Program-made: the position numbers and the translations under genes
Shown here: piece by piece, positions 11,591 through 20,905 of the stretch
Layout of the letters: every line of letters begins with the position of its first letter
Position numbering within the stretch: position 1 is the stretch's first letter
Assembly (NCBI GenBank): GCA_905221605.1
Contig: CAJNDS010000702.1
Location: 525,906-589,905 of the forward strand
Origin: Symbiodinium natans
Lineage: Eukaryota; Sar; Dinophyceae; Suessiales; Symbiodiniaceae
Length of the DNA: 64,000 bases
Direction of reading: 5' to 3'
The notes under the pieces: generated by a model
The model's database searches: none
The model's input: the letters and a program-made list of their open reading frames with translations, nothing else
Told to the model about the DNA's origin: nothing

Positions 11591-12460
11591 TGCTTCAGGC
11601 ACGACGTCGATGAAACTTGAGCACTGGCCAACTAAGGTGCGCAACAGCGATTTCAGAAGAGAAGCAAAATTGCTCTTCTTCTTTGCCTCTTACACAAACT
11701 GCAGGACTAGCACGAACAGATTCTCATGGTTGTCGACATGCAATGCCCTGGGAACATGCCGGTGGAAAGAAGCCCAGACAAAATGACGAGAAAAGAGTAC
11801 TGAGCCCACGACGACATGGTCCGGCCACCAAACCACCTGCCGGTGCTTCTGAAGATGAGTGACCTGACTGCGAAGCCATCGTAAATCCCGGCATCCCCGC
11901 AATTCACTCGTGTTCACATGAGACCCCCCGCGCCCCAAGAGAGGGAAAGCCTCTCAGCGGAGACCTCGAAGCCAATGTCAAAAACAAAAACCAGTGGCAG
12001 GCGGCATTTTCCGAGACATTCTCACGAGAACGACTTTGTGTCAATACGGTCCAAGCATGCCACCAACTGGGATCAGGCACTGCAGAAACGCGAAGGAATG
12101 CTGCATGTTGCCCGCAACGCTCTTCAGCGAAAACGAAAGGAAAAAACACAGCAGTTTTGGGTGCGGCTACTGCGTGCAGCAAGCGGCGTCTGTATCGGCA
12201 TTATCCAATGTTCTAGTCCTCGCCCCAAGGATACACGCGCCAACACCTGCCTGGGGCGTTCTTCTAGACACCGGTCTCCTGGATCCCCGAGTCTCCGCCA
12301 TACTTCGCCATACTTCGGCATACTTCGGCATACTTCGCCCCGTTGACTTCTTAAAGATTCTCTCCGCCGCCCGTGCCATCTCCAGATATCTCCAGGGCAT
12401 TCCGCCACACCTTCATTCTTGCTGCGCCCGTGCTCTTGCTCAGCTCCTTTGAGCCTGGAT
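11591..12460. other. Upstream region of gene C, type 1 spacer fading into unique sequence
   Basis: Positions 11591 to about 12000 match the upstream regions of genes A and B, but a segment present in the B-C spacer is missing around 11780. Beyond about 12010 the homology becomes patchy, and the expected 3' flank and coding end of another gene copy are absent. This is therefore the right boundary of the type 1 array. Positions 12297-12341 hold a short imperfect tandem repeat of CATACTTCGGCATACTTCGC. No gene was recognised. Confidence 0.7.
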
Positions 12461-12469
12461 TTGTTTAGG

Positions 12470-12596
12470 TCATATGAAGCAGGGTCTATATTACCTTTTT
12501 TGGTGAGTGCATATAAGGTTCCTTTTTAATATTGGTGAGTGTATATACCTGGTGTCCTTTTGGGGGTACAAGAAATATATACCCTACTTCATATGA
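12470..12596. mobile_element. MITE-like element with 23-bp terminal inverted repeats
   Basis: The first 23 bases (12470-12492, beginning TCATATGAAGCAGGG) match the reverse complement of the last 23 (12574-12596, ending CCCTACTTCATATGA) at 21 of 23 positions. The element is 127 bp, AT-rich and non-coding. It contains two direct copies of TTGGTGAGTG(C/T)ATATA at 12500-12515 and 12532-12547. Size and termini fit a miniature inverted-repeat transposable element. No clear target-site duplication was found, so transposition is inferred from the ends only. Confidence 0.55.
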
Positions 12597-12669
12597 GGCC
12601 ATACAGCAAGATTCCAGTGAGAGCAGCATCTGCGCAGCTGAGAGGTAGCACGAATTCAAACGATGAAGG

Positions 12670-12776
12670 GTTTCGGGTTTAGGGTTTAGGGTTTAGGGTT
12701 TAGGGTTTAGGGTTTAGGGTTTAGGGTTTAGGGTTTAGGGTTTAGGGTTTAGGGTTTAGGGTTTAGGGTTTAGGGT
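12670..12776 (+). repeat. Internal telomere-like tract (TTTAGGG)n, about 15 units
   Basis: An uninterrupted run of the heptamer TTTAGGG on the plus strand is preceded by one variant unit (TTTCGGG). TTTAGGG is the plant- and dinoflagellate-type telomere motif. Lying more than 12 kb inside the window, it is an interstitial telomeric sequence rather than a chromosome end. Confidence 0.95.
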
Positions 12777-12848
12777 GGTGAAGGAATGGACAATGGCAGG
12801 AAGGAAAGCGATGCCGACCTCTGGAAACAACCTGGCTCTCCCTTCAAG

Positions 12849-12881
12849 CCCACCACCACCACCACCACCACCACCACCTCC
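12849..12881 (+). repeat. CCA trinucleotide microsatellite
   Basis: A run of about ten CCA/CAC units ends in CCTCCAC. It is a simple repeat with no coding context. Confidence 0.9.
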
Positions 12882-13073
12882 ACACAGAAGATCCTTCTAC
12901 GAATAGAATCCCAACCATAAGCAAAAAGCGCGTCACTTGTTTTGAAGAAGGGTCTCGAAGAGTTGAAGACCTGTTTGGGGGGGCTTCAGCGCTTTCGAGA
13001 TCATGTTCACACAAGTTCACATAGCCTCCATGCTGGATTTCTGCATTCAAGGACATCTCGCCATGTCGCATGG

Positions 13074-14250
13074 GAAAACAAAAGCACCAGTTTGCGAACG
13101 TAGGTTTTGCTTCCAGAAGTGCTCGCGCCGGAAATCGATCTTGCCATGATTGTCATGTCATGTCGGAAGACAAAAGCGCCACTTTGTTACGGCAGGTTGT
13201 CCTTCCAGAAGTGCTCGCACCGGAAGCCTACCTTGCCATGTCGTCTACTTGTAGGGCCTATAAGGAGAACAATGCCGGAAGTTCCTTCCAGAAGTGTCGC
13301 GCAGGAAGTCTATCTTGCAATGTCGTATAGGGAAAAAGGCGTCACTTTGTTACGGCAGGCCTTTTTTCAGAAGTGCTCGCGCAGGACATTTATCTTGCAA
13401 TGTCGCATAGGGTCTATAGGGAAACAAAGCGCCACTTTGTTACCGCAGGTGTTCCTTCCAACAGTGCTTGCGCCGGAAATTTATCTTGCTATGTCATAGA
13501 GGGACAAAAGAACATCAATTTGTTATGGCAGATTTTCCTTCCAGACGTGCTCGCACCGGAAGTCTATCTTGCCATTCGTACGGGGCCTATAAACTCAAAA
13601 AAACGCCGGGACTTCCTTCCAGAAGCGCTCGCGCCGGAAATCTATCTTGCAATGTCGTATAGGGAAAAAAAGGCGCCACTTTGTTACGGCAGGCTTTTCG
13701 TTTCGGAAGTGCTCGCCCCAGAAAACTATCTTGCAATGTCGTATGAAGAATAAGAAACGTGCCACTTTGTTAGGGCGGGCTTTCCTTCCAGAAATGCTCG
13801 CGGGGAAATTCATCTTGCCATGTCCAATAGGGAGAAAACAAAAAAGCTACTTTGTTCCAGCAAGCTTTCCTTCCAGCAGTGACCGCGCCGGAAACTCATC
13901 TTGCCATGTCGTATAGGGCCAATAGGAACAAAAAAATTGCCATGTCATACCAGGAAAAAAACGCGCGCTACGTTCCTTCTAGAAGGGCTCGCACCAGAAA
14001 TTGATCTTGCCATGTCGTATAGGCACGCTTTCCTTCCAGGAGTGCCCGCAGCGGAAATCGATCTGGCCATGTCGCATGAGGAAAAAAATTGCCACTTTGT
14101 TAGGCAGGCTTTCCTTCCAGAAGTGCTCTCGTCGCCACTGTGTTGCCGCAAGTTTTCCTTTCAGAAGTGCTCCCGCGAGAAATTTATCTTGCCATGCTGC
14201 ATAAGGAAAAAAAGTCACCTTGTTGCGTCCAGAAGTGCTAGCGTTGGAAT
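13074..14250 (+). repeat. Degenerate minisatellite, unit about 83 bp, roughly 15 copies
   Basis: The core CCTTCCAGAAGTGCTCGCG, followed by CCGGAAATCTATCTTGCCATG, recurs at about 13109, 13202, 13286, 13364, 13455, 13538, 13615, 13698, 13783, 13869, 13974, 14031, 14113, 14157 and 14227. Typical spacing is 77-93 bp, with two short and one long interval. Between cores the units carry TCGTATAGGGAAAAA and GCCACTTTGTTACGGCAGG. Copies differ by 10-25 percent and by small indels. Short ORFs here (peptides such as LPEVLAPEIYLAMS) follow from the repeat and are broken in most units, so I do not call them genes. Confidence 0.9.
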
Positions 14251-14258
14251 TTGTCTTC

Positions 14259-14297
14259 CCTAAAACCCTAAACTCTAAACCCTAAACCCTAAATCTT
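14259..14297 (-). repeat. Short CCCTAAA tract (reverse telomere-like), degenerate
   Basis: About five units of CCCTAAA with small variants (CCCTAAAA, CTCTAAA) directly follow the last minisatellite unit. The orientation is opposite to the tract at 12670-12776, so the two tracts face each other across the minisatellite. Confidence 0.85.
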
Positions 14298-14884
14298 CCA
14301 GAAAAAAAGCGGCGCGGTCGCCCTTGCATCGCCTGTGAAGCACTACGGAACACAGGTGGAAAACCTCCCCTAAGCCTATAACATGCTATAATCCTGTCCT
14401 TTGAATGCCATGAATACGAACTACTATGAAAAACCACTTACTATTGTAAGGCAGTTCTTTTCTTGTTGCCTTTCTCGCCTCACATGGTCTACTGAGTACT
14501 GTCCTACAATTTCAACAAACGTTGTCTGTTGGGGTGGCGATCCCAGGCTTCATCCGGCTATTGGTTATAGAACGGGTGAGCTTAAGCACTTTTTAGGTGC
14601 TCCGTGTTTCGGGATTGTGCTTTGATTGTGGGCTTTTGGGCGCGTCGGCAGACGCCTCGCGAGGCTTCGCGACTTGGGGGATGGCTTTGCGTTATGGACT
14701 ATTTCTTAGATTGCTGGGGCTGCTTTGTGTTTTGTCGGCTTGGAAGGTTTGATTATTAGGCTGGTTGAGAAATGGGGTGAAAGCGTGGGGTATTGAGTGT
14801 GAAGTGTGGGGTCAGCCTATGCTTGCTAAGGGGCGGGGGTGTCTGCAAAGTAATAGACGTGTACTTCCAGACTCTTGCTCGAAA
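14298..14884. other. Unassigned sequence between minisatellite and type 2 array
   Basis: No gene, repeat or RNA was recognised. The stretch becomes T- and G-rich from about 14600. Type 2 spacer homology starts abruptly near 14885. Confidence 0.6.
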
Positions 14885-15657
14885 GGGGTTTGCCATCGAA
14901 TGGAACGTGGCTACGGAATCCACCTCTTGCAAGCCGAGGTCGTGGCACTCTTAAACCGTCGTGAGCGCGCTCCTGGCATTCTTTGGGGCTTGCCGCCAAG
15001 GCTCTGTGGACATCAAGAGTCTGGAGGCCACTGCTCTTGCACCAAAGTGCTCGTGCAAAACACCAAAGATGAACTGTCAAGCAACACGGCAGGCCTGCTG
15101 CGGCCAGTAAGCCGATGCGATGCCAGGCAAAGCCGGAGCACTGTGCCCGGGAGTCTTGCAGATCATGCACCTTCTGGCGAGAACATGTAGCCTACTGGAG
15201 AACATGTAGCCTACTGGAGTGCCCCGTGCCCTAGTGCCGTGTGTGCTCTGTGCACGTTGGAACGCCCCAGAAGACTCTCTGTGACCTTGCTGTGATGGGC
15301 TTGGCTCAGAATCTGCACTCCGGTCCTTCCCACGGCACTGAACTTTTACACAACTTTTCGCGCGGCTTTCTTTGCGCAGGGTTTAAGCAGGGTCTTCAAG
15401 CAACACGCAAACTTGTCTTTGCTGGCTGCTTGGTTAAGCAAATTTCAGGAGCTCTTGGGCCTTTGACAGCCGCTTTGGCTCGCAAAACATTCACCCCTCG
15501 TCCTTGCTCTTGGGCAAGCATTCCATTGACAAAAATGCAGACAAAGGCTCCACGGCCAAGAAAAATGCAGAAAAACACAGGAAACACACAGATCCACCTG
15601 TCTGGAAAGAAAACTTCGTGAATTCTGGTTCGACCAAGAGAAGCCCAGAGTTGCAAT
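14885..15657. other. Left-end type 2 spacer (3' flank of gene D)
   Basis: This stretch matches the distal two thirds of the other type 2 spacers, for example 20165-20905, and leads into the stop codon of D at 15658. An 18-bp tandem duplication (GAACATGTAGCCTACTGG, twice) at 15180-15216 is private to this copy. No gene was seen. Confidence 0.8.
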
Positions 15658-18600
15658 CTATGCGCCGACAAGACGTTCGGAAACTTGGCCCATCGCGGTT
15701 GCAGGCTGCACCTTTGACTTGTCAGTGAATGGCACTGACGAGTGGTGGAGGCAGATGCGCACCTTGCCGTCCGCATTCCTCTTGTACCCGAAGGTGTACT
15801 CCACTTTGGTCTTGCTCTCATCTGCAGCGCTGGTGAAGAAGTAGGTGCCCATGGCAACGGCGACGCTGTCGGTGATGTCAATCTTGTGGTTCTCAAAGAC
15901 CACGTCAGACCATCCTTTTCCACCGTTGATGGCAAAGCCAGCATCCTCAAGATAGCCGTTCTCGACCGCCTTGTGCCCAACAAAGTAGGACATGGCATCT
16001 GCGCCGGTTGGCCGAAATGGTGCGTCGGCTGCCTTGGTTGGCTTGAAGAGCACATTTGTGTGGCCATAGCCATAGAGCTCGCCAGCTGCTTTGGCAGCAG
16101 CTGCAACGTAGTCGCCTCCGTCGAGGTAAGTCTTTGAGATACTCTTGATGGCGTTGGCCCATGCTGATTGCACACCCTGCACTTCCTCTTCAGAAATCTT
16201 CGCAGTGGGAGTGGCAGGAGGCAGGCTGTAAGGCACTGAGGAGTGGTGCAGGAAGATGCGCACCTTGCCGTCCGCATTCTTCTTGTAGCCGAACGTGTAC
16301 TCCACTCTTGTCTTGCTCCCATCTGCAGCGCTGGTGAAGAAGTAAGTGCCCATGGCAAGTGCGGTATTGCCGCTGACATCGATTTGGTGGTTCTGGAAGA
16401 CCACGTCCGACCATCCCTTGCCACCATTGATGGCGAAGCCAGCATCCTCAGCATAGCCATTCTCGACCGCTGTGTGCCCAACGAAATAGGACATGGCATC
16501 TGCAGCTGTCGGTCGAAATGGTGCCTCTGCTGCCTTGGTGGGTTTGAAGAGCACGTCCGTGTGGCCATACCCGTAGAGCTCGCCAGCTGCTTTGCCGGCA
16601 GCTGCAACGTAGTCGCCTCCGTCAAGGTAGGTCTTGGAGATACTCGTGATAGCGTTGGCCCATGCTGCCTGGGCAGTTGTCACTTCATCTTCTGAGACCT
16701 CGGCGCCTACAGAGGGTGGGGGAGCGCTGTAAGGAACTGAAGAGTGGTGGAGGAAGATGCGCACCTTGCCATCCGCATTCCTCTTGTACCCGAAGGTGTA
16801 CTCCACTTTGGTCTTGCTCCCGTCTGCAGTGCTGGTGAAGAAGTAGGTGCCCATGGCAATGGCGACATTGTCCGTGATGTCAATCTTGTGGTTTTCAAAG
16901 ACCACGTCAGACCATCCTTTTCCACCATTGATGGCAAAGCCAGCATCCTCAAGATAGCCATTCTCGACCGCCTTGTGCCCAACAAAGTAGGACATGGCGT
17001 CTGCGCCGGTTGGTCGAAACGGTGCCTTAGCTGCCTTGGTGGGCTTGAAGAGCACGTTTGTGTGGCCATAGCCGTAGAGCTCACCAGCTGCTTTGCCGGC
17101 AGCTGCAACGTAGTCGCCTCCATCAACGTAGGTTTTGGAGATACTCTTGATGGCGCTGGCCCATGCTGCCTGTGCACTTGTCACTTCCTCTTCAGAAAGC
17201 TTTTCAGTTGGAGTGGCAGGAGGCAGACTGTAAGGCACCGACGAGTGGTGCAGGAAGATGCGCACCTTTCCGTCGGCGTTCCTCTTGTACCCGAAGGTGT
17301 ACTCAACTTTGGTCTTGCTCCCATCTGCAGCGCTGGTGAAGAAGTAGGTGCCCATGGCAATGGCGACAGTGCCGTTGACATCGATCTTGTGGTTTTGGAA
17401 GACCACGTCTGACCATCCCTTTCCACCGTTGATGGCAAAGCCAGCATCCTCAGCATAGCCATTCTCGACCGCTTTGTGCCCGACAAAGTAGGACATCGCA
17501 TCTTCGCCAGTTGGTCGAAACTGTGCTTCGGCTGCCTTGGTGGGTTTGAAGAGCACATTTGTGTGGCCATAACCATAGAGCTCACCAGCTGCCTTGGCAG
17601 CAGCTGCAACGTAGTCGCCTCCGTCAAGGTAGGTCTTGGAGATACCCTTGATGGCCCTGGCCCATGCTCCCTGCACACATTTCACCTCTGCTTCCGTAAT
17701 CTCTGCAGTTGGAGAGGCTGGAGTGATGCTGTATGGCACAGAAGAGTGGTGGAGGAAGATGCGCACCTTGCCATCTGCATTCTTCCTGTAGCCGAACGTG
17801 TACTCCACCTTGGTCTTGCTCCCGTCTGCAGCGCTGGTGAAGAAGTAGGTGCCCATGGCAAGTGCGGTATTGCCCGTGACACCGATTTGGTGGTTCTGGA
17901 AGACCACGTCCGACCATCCCTTGCCACCATTGATGGCGAAGCCAGCATCCTCAGCATGGCCATTCTCGACCGCTTCATGCCCAACGAAGTAGGACATGGC
18001 ATCTGCAGCATTTGGTCGAAATGGTGCTTCGGCTGCCTTGGTTGGCTTGAAGAGCACGTCCGTGTGGCCGTACCCGTAGAGCTCGCCAGCTGCTTTGCCG
18101 GCAGCTGCAACGTAGTCGCCTCCATTCAGATAAGTCTTGGAGATACTCTTGATAGCACTGGCCCATGCCGTCTGCGCATTCTTCACTTCCTGTTCTGAAA
18201 GATGGGAACTTGGAGGAAGACTGAAAGGCACTGACGAGTGGTGGAGACAGATGCGGACCTTGCCATCTGCATTCCTCTTGTACCCGAAGGTGTACTCAAC
18301 TTTCGTCTCACTCCCATCTGCAGCACTGGTGAAGACGTAGGTGCCCATAGCGACAGCAACACTGTCGCTCGCGTCGATCTTGTGGTTCTGGAACACCACG
18401 TCAGACCATCCCTTGCCACCGTTGATGGCAAAGCCAGCATCCTCGGCATAGCCATTCTCAACCGCCTTGTGCCCAACAAAGTACGACATGGCATCTGCGG
18501 CTGTCGGTCGAAACGGTGCGTCGGCTGCCTTGGTTGGCTTGAAGAGCACGTCCGTGTGGCCATAGCCATACAGCTCACCAGCTGCTTGGGCAGCAGCTGC

Positions 18601-19716
18601 AACGTAGTCTCCTCCGTCAAGGTAAGTCTTGGAGATACTCTTGATGGCAGTGGCCCATGCTGCCTGCACACTCTTCACTTCCTCTTCAGAAACCTTTGCA
18701 GCTGGAGTCGCGGGAGGCAGACTGTATGGCACTGAGGAGTGGTGCAGGAAGATGCGCACCTTGCCATCGGCATTCTTCTTGTAGCCGAAGGTGTACTCCA
18801 CTTTGGTCTTGCTCCCATCTGCAGCGCTGGTGAAGAAGTAGGTGCCCATAGCAATGGCAACTTTAGCAGTCAGATCGATTTGGTGATTCTCAAAGACCAC
18901 GTCCGACCACCCCTTGCCACCATTGATGGCAAAGCCAGCATCCTCAGCATGGCCATTCTCGACCGCCTTGTGCCCAACAAAGTAGGACATGGCATCGGCG
19001 CCACTTGGCCGAAATGGTGCCTCGGCTGCCTTGGTGGGTTTGAAGAGCACGTCCGTGTGGCCATAGCCATAAAGCTCACCAGCTGCTTTGGCGGCAGCTG
19101 CAACGTAGTCTCCTCCATCCAGGTAGGTCTTGGAGATAGTCTTGATCGCGCAGGCCCACGCTGCCTGCACACTCTTCACATCCTCTTCAGAAATCTCTGC
19201 AGTTGGAGAAGCAAACGGCACTGACGAGTGGTGGAGGAAGATGCGCACTTTGCCGTCCGCATTCTTCTTGTAGCCGAACGTGTACTCTACTTTCGTCTTG
19301 CTTCCATCTGCAGCGCTCGTGAAGAAGTAATTGCCCATGGCAAAGGCAACATTGTCACAAACATACACTTGGTGGTTGCGAAAGATCACATCTGACCATC
19401 CCTTGCCACCGTTGATGGCAAAGCCAGCATCCTCAGCATAGCCATTCTCGACCGCTGTGTGCCCGACAAAGTAGGACATGGCATCTGCGGCTGTCGGTCG
19501 AAACGGTGCGTCAGCTGCCTTGGTGGGTTTGAAGAGCACGTCCGTGTGGCCGTAGCCATACAGCTCACCAGCTGCTTGGGCAGCAGCTGCAACGTAGTCT
19601 CCTCCATCAAGGTAGGTCTTGGAGATACTCTTGATGGCGCTGGCCCACGCTGCCTGCGCATTCTTGACTTCCTGTTCAGAAATCTTTGCAGTTGGAGTGG
19701 CAGCGGAGGCGGCCAT
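15658..19716 (-). CDS. Gene D: type 2 eight-domain iota-carbonic-anhydrase-like polyprotein
   Basis: This is an intact intronless ORF of 1,352 codons. The ATG at 19716 is the first in frame after an upstream TGA about 60 bp away. A TTTCAG that could serve as a cis- or trans-splice acceptor lies about 40 bp upstream of the ATG on the minus strand. The protein begins MAASAATPTAKISEQEV without the Pro/Ala-rich leader of type 1 and has no evident targeting peptide. Eight domains of about 167 residues follow, each with VLFKPTKA, AMSYFVG and LHHSSVP, joined by linkers such as YSLPPATPTAKISEEE. The tail ends GQVSERLVGA, as in type 1. Domain order matches gene C position by position, for example ITEAEVKCVQGAWARAIKG in domain 5. 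Family and function are as for gene C. Polyprotein processing at the linkers is inference. Confidence 0.8.
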   Translation of the reverse strand: MAASAATPTAKISEQEVKNAQAAWASAIKSISKTYLDGGDYVAAAAQAAGELYGYGHTDVLFKPTKAADAPFRPTAADAMSYFVGHTAVENGYAEDAGFAINGGKGWSDVIFRNHQVYVCDNVAFAMGNYFFTSAADGSKTKVEYTFGYKKNADGKVRIFLHHSSVPFASPTAEISEEDVKSVQAAWACAIKTISKTYLDGGDYVAAAAKAAGELYGYGHTDVLFKPTKAAEAPFRPSGADAMSYFVGHKAVENGHAEDAGFAINGGKGWSDVVFENHQIDLTAKVAIAMGTYFFTSAADGSKTKVEYTFGYKKNADGKVRIFLHHSSVPYSLPPATPAAKVSEEEVKSVQAAWATAIKSISKTYLDGGDYVAAAAQAAGELYGYGHTDVLFKPTKAADAPFRPTAADAMSYFVGHKAVENGYAEDAGFAINGGKGWSDVVFQNHKIDASDSVAVAMGTYVFTSAADGSETKVEYTFGYKRNADGKVRICLHHSSVPFSLPPSSHLSEQEVKNAQTAWASAIKSISKTYLNGGDYVAAAGKAAGELYGYGHTDVLFKPTKAAEAPFRPNAADAMSYFVGHEAVENGHAEDAGFAINGGKGWSDVVFQNHQIGVTGNTALAMGTYFFTSAADGSKTKVEYTFGYRKNADGKVRIFLHHSSVPYSITPASPTAEITEAEVKCVQGAWARAIKGISKTYLDGGDYVAAAAKAAGELYGYGHTNVLFKPTKAAEAQFRPTGEDAMSYFVGHKAVENGYAEDAGFAINGGKGWSDVVFQNHKIDVNGTVAIAMGTYFFTSAADGSKTKVEYTFGYKRNADGKVRIFLHHSSVPYSLPPATPTEKLSEEEVTSAQAAWASAIKSISKTYVDGGDYVAAAGKAAGELYGYGHTNVLFKPTKAAKAPFRPTGADAMSYFVGHKAVENGYLEDAGFAINGGKGWSDVVFENHKIDITDNVAIAMGTYFFTSTADGSKTKVEYTFGYKRNADGKVRIFLHHSSVPYSAPPPSVGAEVSEDEVTTAQAAWANAITSISKTYLDGGDYVAAAGKAAGELYGYGHTDVLFKPTKAAEAPFRPTAADAMSYFVGHTAVENGYAEDAGFAINGGKGWSDVVFQNHQIDVSGNTALAMGTYFFTSAADGSKTRVEYTFGYKKNADGKVRIFLHHSSVPYSLPPATPTAKISEEEVQGVQSAWANAIKSISKTYLDGGDYVAAAAKAAGELYGYGHTNVLFKPTKAADAPFRPTGADAMSYFVGHKAVENGYLEDAGFAINGGKGWSDVVFENHKIDITDSVAVAMGTYFFTSAADESKTKVEYTFGYKRNADGKVRICLHHSSVPFTDKSKVQPATAMGQVSERLVGA

Positions 19717-20905
19717 CGTAGGCTGCGGCTGCTGGGGACGATGCAGTAGGACTTCGCTGAAACTCGAGCTATTTCAGCAGAGTTATATGCCCTTCGTCCT
19801 CGCTTCATGCAATACTCTAGTATACTAAAGTACAATACACTCTGCACGCCCTGTTCCATTCCCCCTGAGAGTGCTGCGTATGTGGCATCAGGATGCAAAG
19901 TCAAGCCTGCACACCTCAGCGCATCTCCGCGCAAACGTCTTCACATGCGCTGCATGCAGGATTGCTGCATTCAAAGACATAAGACATCTTCACGCCATGG
20001 AGATTTGCCAAGCACAGGAGAGCAATGCCGTTCTCACCCTTTGATTCTGTAGAATTCTGTTGTGAATCTGAGGCACCACAACAGAATCAACAACGACAAC
20101 ATCCAGAGCAATGTCTTGAGTTTCGCTGCGCATCCCGGACCATCTTGAAAGCAAACGCTTGCTTTCGAATGGAACGTGGCTACGGAATCCACCTCTTGCA
20201 AGCCGAGGCCATGGCACTCTTAAACCCGTGGGCGCGCTCCTGGCATTCTTTGGGGCTTACCGCCAAGGCTCTGTGGACATCAAGAGTCTGGAGGCCACTG
20301 CTCTTGCACCAAAGTGCTCGTGCAAAACGAAAGATGAACTGTCAAGCAACACGGCAGGCCTGCTGCGGCCAGTAAGCCGATGCGCGATGCCAGGCAAGCC
20401 GGAGCACTGTGCCCGGGAGTCTTGCAGGTCATGCACCTTCTGGCGAGAACATGTAGCCTACTGGAGTGCCCCGTACCCTAGTGCTGTGTGTGCTCTGTGC
20501 ACGTTGGAACGCCCCAGAAGACTCTCTGTGACCTCCCTGTGATGGGCTTGGCTCAGAAGAATCTGCACTCCAGCCCTCCCACGGCACTGAACTTTTACAC
20601 AACTTTTCGCGCGGCTTTCTTTGCGCAGGGTTTAAGCAGGGTCTTCAAGCAACACGCAAACTTGTCTTTGCTAGCTGCTTGGTTAAGCAAATTTCAGGAG
20701 CTCTTGGGCCTTTGACAGCCGCTTTGGCTCGCAAAACATTCACCCCTCGTCCTTGCTCTTGGGCAAGCATTCCATTGACAAAAATGCAGATAAAGGCTCC
20801 ACGGCCAAGAAAAATGCAGAAAAACACAGGAAAATACAGATCCGCCTGTCTGGAAAGAAAACTTCGTGAATTATGGTTCGACCAAGAGAAGCTCAGAGTT
20901 CCAAT
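19717..20905. other. Spacer between genes D and E (type 2)
   Basis: This 1.19-kb non-coding spacer is nearly identical to the E-F spacer and close to the F-G and G-H spacers. It contains a conserved 11-bp stem-loop at 20054-20087. The last 200 bp before the stop of E resemble type 1 3' flanks. No RNA gene was recognised. Confidence 0.8.
20054..20087. promoter_or_regulatory. Conserved stem-loop in type 2 spacer (D-E copy)
   Basis: ATTCTGTTGTG (20054-20064) and CACAACAGAAT (20077-20087) form a perfect 11-bp inverted repeat around a 12-base loop. The element lies about 340 bp upstream of the start of gene D. Copies occur in every other full type 2 spacer. Its role is unknown. Confidence 0.5.

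Larger units (their letters stand above)
1..11644 (-). repeat. Type 1 tandem gene array (genes A, B, C)
   Basis: Three head-to-tail gene units on the minus strand have start codons at 789, 6184 and 11590, giving periods of 5,395 and 5,406 bp. Coding regions and spacers are both near-identical between units: positions 1-850 align with 10802-11650 without net gaps. Inside every gene the coding sequence is itself a tandem repeat of about 500 bp. The array runs off the left edge of the window, so the copy number is unknown. Unidirectional tandem arrays of near-identical genes are typical of dinoflagellate nuclear genomes. Confidence 0.95.

Noticed and set aside
13107-13916. ORFs in the minisatellite with repeated peptides such as LPEVLAPEIYLAMS
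   Set aside because: Frames change from unit to unit and stops are frequent. The peptides follow from the DNA repeat.
13074-14250. CRISPR-like array
   Set aside because: Unit length is irregular, linkers are themselves repeated rather than unique, there are no cas genes, and the context is eukaryotic.
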